Source: Parabacteroides gordonii MS-1 = DSM 23371 (lineage in GTDB: Bacteria; Bacteroidota; Bacteroidia; Bacteroidales; Tannerellaceae). Taken from it: a stretch of DNA of 64,000 bases. The stretch spans positions 2,722,671 through 2,786,670 of the forward strand of contig NZ_KQ033919.1 in assembly GCF_000969825.1 (NCBI RefSeq), written 5' to 3'. A program made the translations under genes and the position numbers. This document shows, in pieces, positions 62,330 to 64,000 of the stretch. Under the pieces are notes generated by a model. That model was given only the letters and a program-made list of their open reading frames with translations. It was not told the DNA's origin and ran no database searches. Within the stretch, counting starts at the first letter, position 1. Each line of letters begins with the position of its first letter.

Positions 62330-62333
62330 ATAC

Positions 62334-64000
62334 GTGAAGAAAGGTTTTTACTATATAATTTCGATATTCGTAGTACTCTTACTTTGGTCGTGCAGCACGA
62401 AGAAAAACACCAAGGCAAGCCGGTTCTACCATGCTTTTAACTCCCGCTATAACATCTACTTTAACGGGAAGACTTCTTTCGATGAGGCCTTGTTGGGGAT
62501 GCAGACCGGCTACAAGGAAAGTTTCTCTGAAATGATCCATATGTACCCGATCAGTGCACAGCCGAAGGACAAGAAGGAGACCGGAGGGCCTTTCGACCGG
62601 GCCATCGAGAAAGGTAACAAAGCGATCAAACTGCATTCCATCAAAGCGAAACCCGCCAAGAAACCCGGTTGGCGAAATGATCCCAAGCAACGTGCTTTCC
62701 AGGAGCAGGAGGAATACAACCCTTTCCTGAAGAAATGCTGGCTGCTGATAGGGCAGGGGCAATTCTATAATGCCGACTTCCTGCAAGCTTCCGCCACCTT
62801 CTCTTATATTGCCCGCCATTATGCACAGGATGAAGAAATGGTTGCCGAGGCTCGCCTGTGGCAAGCCCGCTGCTATTCGGAAATGGAATGGTTCTATGAA
62901 GCCGAAGATATTCTGGGTAAGCTGAATACGAACGGGATACCTAAAAAGAACCTGAAACAGTATGCTTCCGTATATGCCGATTATCTGGTGAAGAACAAGC
63001 AGTTCGACGATGCCGTCCCCTACTTCAAATCGGCCATCAAGTCGGAAAAGAACAAGCGGCAGCGTACCCGTATGAAATACCTGTTGGGACAGATCTATGC
63101 CGCACAGGATCAGGACGGAATGGCTTATAAGATGTTCAACGAAGTAGCCAGGGCCAATCCACCTTACGAACTGGAATTTGCCGCCCGTATCCGTCAGACT
63201 GAAGTTTTTACCGGCGCCAACTACCAGAAGGTAGTCAAGATGCTTACACGTATGGCGAAGAGTGATAAGAATAAAAACTATCTGGATCAGGTATATTATG
63301 CTCTGGGAAATATCTATCTGAACCGTGAAGATACTGTAAACGCCATCAAGAACTACGAACTGGGTATCGAAAAGAGTACACAGAACGGATTGGAGAAAGC
63401 GATCTGCCAGATCAAACTGGGGGATATCTATTTCACCATGCGTGACTATGTAAAGGCACAACCTTGTTTTAGTGGAGCCTTATCGGGTATCCAGAAAGAA
63501 TACAAAGACTTTAAGCGCGTCTCGAAACTGTCGGCCGTTCTCGACGAACTGGTCGTGCACGTAGAAGCCGTGCATTTGCAGGATAGCCTGCAGACCCTGG
63601 CTAAGATGCCGGAACCGGAACGTCTAGCTGTGATCGACAAGATCATCGAACAGGTAAAGAAAGAGGAAGAAGAAGCCAAGGCGCTGGCCGAGAAGGAAGC
63701 CTATCTGGCAGACCAGGCGGCGAAAGGCTCAGGTATCGACCGCCCCGGAACAGAAACAGGTGGTATTGTGCTGCCGACTACAGCCGGCGGAGCTACTTTC
63801 TATTTCTATAACCCTTCTACCGTCTCGCAAGGTAAAGCGCAGTTCCAGCGTAAATGGGGACGACGCGCCCTGGAAGATAACTGGCGCCGCCGTAAGAAGG
63901 AGATGTCTACTTTCAATGAAGAACCTTTGGAAGAAGGAATGGAAGAGGCAGACTCCGTAGCAGTAGGTGCAGACGGTCAGCCGCTCGCTGCCGATTCGCT
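62334..64000 (+). CDS. TPR-repeat lipoprotein, PorW/SprE-like (5' part; runs off the window)
   Basis: The frame runs 555 codons to the window edge. A TAA at 62328-62330 precedes it, and the first possible start is the GTG at 62334; the next in-frame ATG would remove the signal. The GTG start gives a lipoprotein signal (VKKGFYYIISIFVVLLLWSC) with Cys20, followed by TKKNTKASRFYHAFNSRYNI. Many TPR helices follow, for example LLIGQGQFYNADFLQASATF and YALGNIYLNREDTVNAIKNY. N-terminus and domain plan recall PorW/SprE of the type IX secretion system, but orthology cannot be settled from half a protein. Confidence 0.75.
   Translation, partial: MKKGFYYIISIFVVLLLWSCSTKKNTKASRFYHAFNSRYNIYFNGKTSFDEALLGMQTGYKESFSEMIHMYPISAQPKDKKETGGPFDRAIEKGNKAIKLHSIKAKPAKKPGWRNDPKQRAFQEQEEYNPFLKKCWLLIGQGQFYNADFLQASATFSYIARHYAQDEEMVAEARLWQARCYSEMEWFYEAEDILGKLNTNGIPKKNLKQYASVYADYLVKNKQFDDAVPYFKSAIKSEKNKRQRTRMKYLLGQIYAAQDQDGMAYKMFNEVARANPPYELEFAARIRQTEVFTGANYQKVVKMLTRMAKSDKNKNYLDQVYYALGNIYLNREDTVNAIKNYELGIEKSTQNGLEKAICQIKLGDIYFTMRDYVKAQPCFSGALSGIQKEYKDFKRVSKLSAVLDELVVHVEAVHLQDSLQTLAKMPEPERLAVIDKIIEQVKKEEEEAKALAEKEAYLADQAAKGSGIDRPGTETGGIVLPTTAGGATFYFYNPSTVSQGKAQFQRKWGRRALEDNWRRRKKEMSTFNEEPLEEGMEEADSVAVGADGQPLAADS

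Noticed and set aside
62379-63461. A 360-codon open frame on the minus strand
   Set aside because: It lies wholly opposite the TPR lipoprotein frame, which has a signal peptide and repeat structure; the antisense protein has no recognisable features.

Overview
The window comes from a member of the Bacteroidales, most likely Parabacteroides or a close relative. It carries three consecutive ECF sigma/FecR/SusC/SusD blocks. Bacteroidetes-type -7 promoter boxes (TAnnTTTG) sit in front of most transcription units, signal peptides and SusD-type lipoboxes are frequent, and the purine-rich ribosome binding sites of other bacteria are mostly absent. The genus is an inference; the class-level assignment is firm.

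Layout. 1-14.1 kb is mostly housekeeping: the 5' part of rpoN (minus), an orphan multi-sensor histidine kinase, an EamA transporter, a large HTH protein of unknown role, a tandem pair of Na/Pi cotransporter-PhoU fusions, a TGS-domain nucleoside (uridine) kinase, and a minus-strand operon ribF - M20 peptidase (argE-like) - flippase. 14.2-17.4 kb is one very large secreted protein that looks like a glycoside hydrolase. 17.5-38.4 kb is polysaccharide utilisation locus 1 (PUL1): sigma/FecR/SusC/SusD, a beta-helix protein, a clan GH-A lipoprotein, a DUF5107-TPR protein, a GH2 beta-galactosidase, a GH31 enzyme and, on the opposite strand, a GH89 alpha-N-acetylglucosaminidase. 38.8-47.3 kb is PUL2: sigma/FecR/SusC/SusD plus one alpha/beta-hydrolase esterase. 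47.5-54.2 kb is PUL3: sigma/FecR/SusC/SusD. A compact operon follows at 54.4-59.4 kb: L-rhamnose mutarotase-like protein, corrinoid protein, UroD-family methyltransferase, MetH-activation-domain protein, RhaT-like sugar symporter, second UroD-family methyltransferase. 59.8-64 kb returns to housekeeping: aroA, a small acidic membrane protein, a metal ABC permease, and the start of a TPR lipoprotein resembling PorW/SprE.

How the genes fit together. PUL1 reads as capture and stepwise trimming of a galactose-containing glycan capped with alpha-GlcNAc. The operon behind PUL3 has all the parts of a cobalamin-dependent methyl transfer system (substrate methyltransferase, corrinoid carrier, second methyltransferase with a thiol-activating zinc site, reductive activase), but packaged with a deoxysugar mutarotase and a deoxysugar transporter. 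The simplest reading is B12-dependent O-demethylation of a methylated sugar such as an O-methyl-rhamnose or O-methyl-fucose, which I do not know as a described pathway.

The other unusual layer is intergenic. Five gene-free stretches carry tandem arrays of 22-24 nt units, each unit a small dyad, with locus-specific sequence but shared architecture. A single extra unit of one family sits at the start codon of the last gene. Upstream of the GH89 gene lies a relic copy, in inverted orientation, of the leader and first codons of PUL1 susC. Several sigma-FecR and FecR-SusC intergenic regions fold into two-tier hairpins. No tRNA, rRNA, CRISPR array, insertion sequence or integrase was seen.
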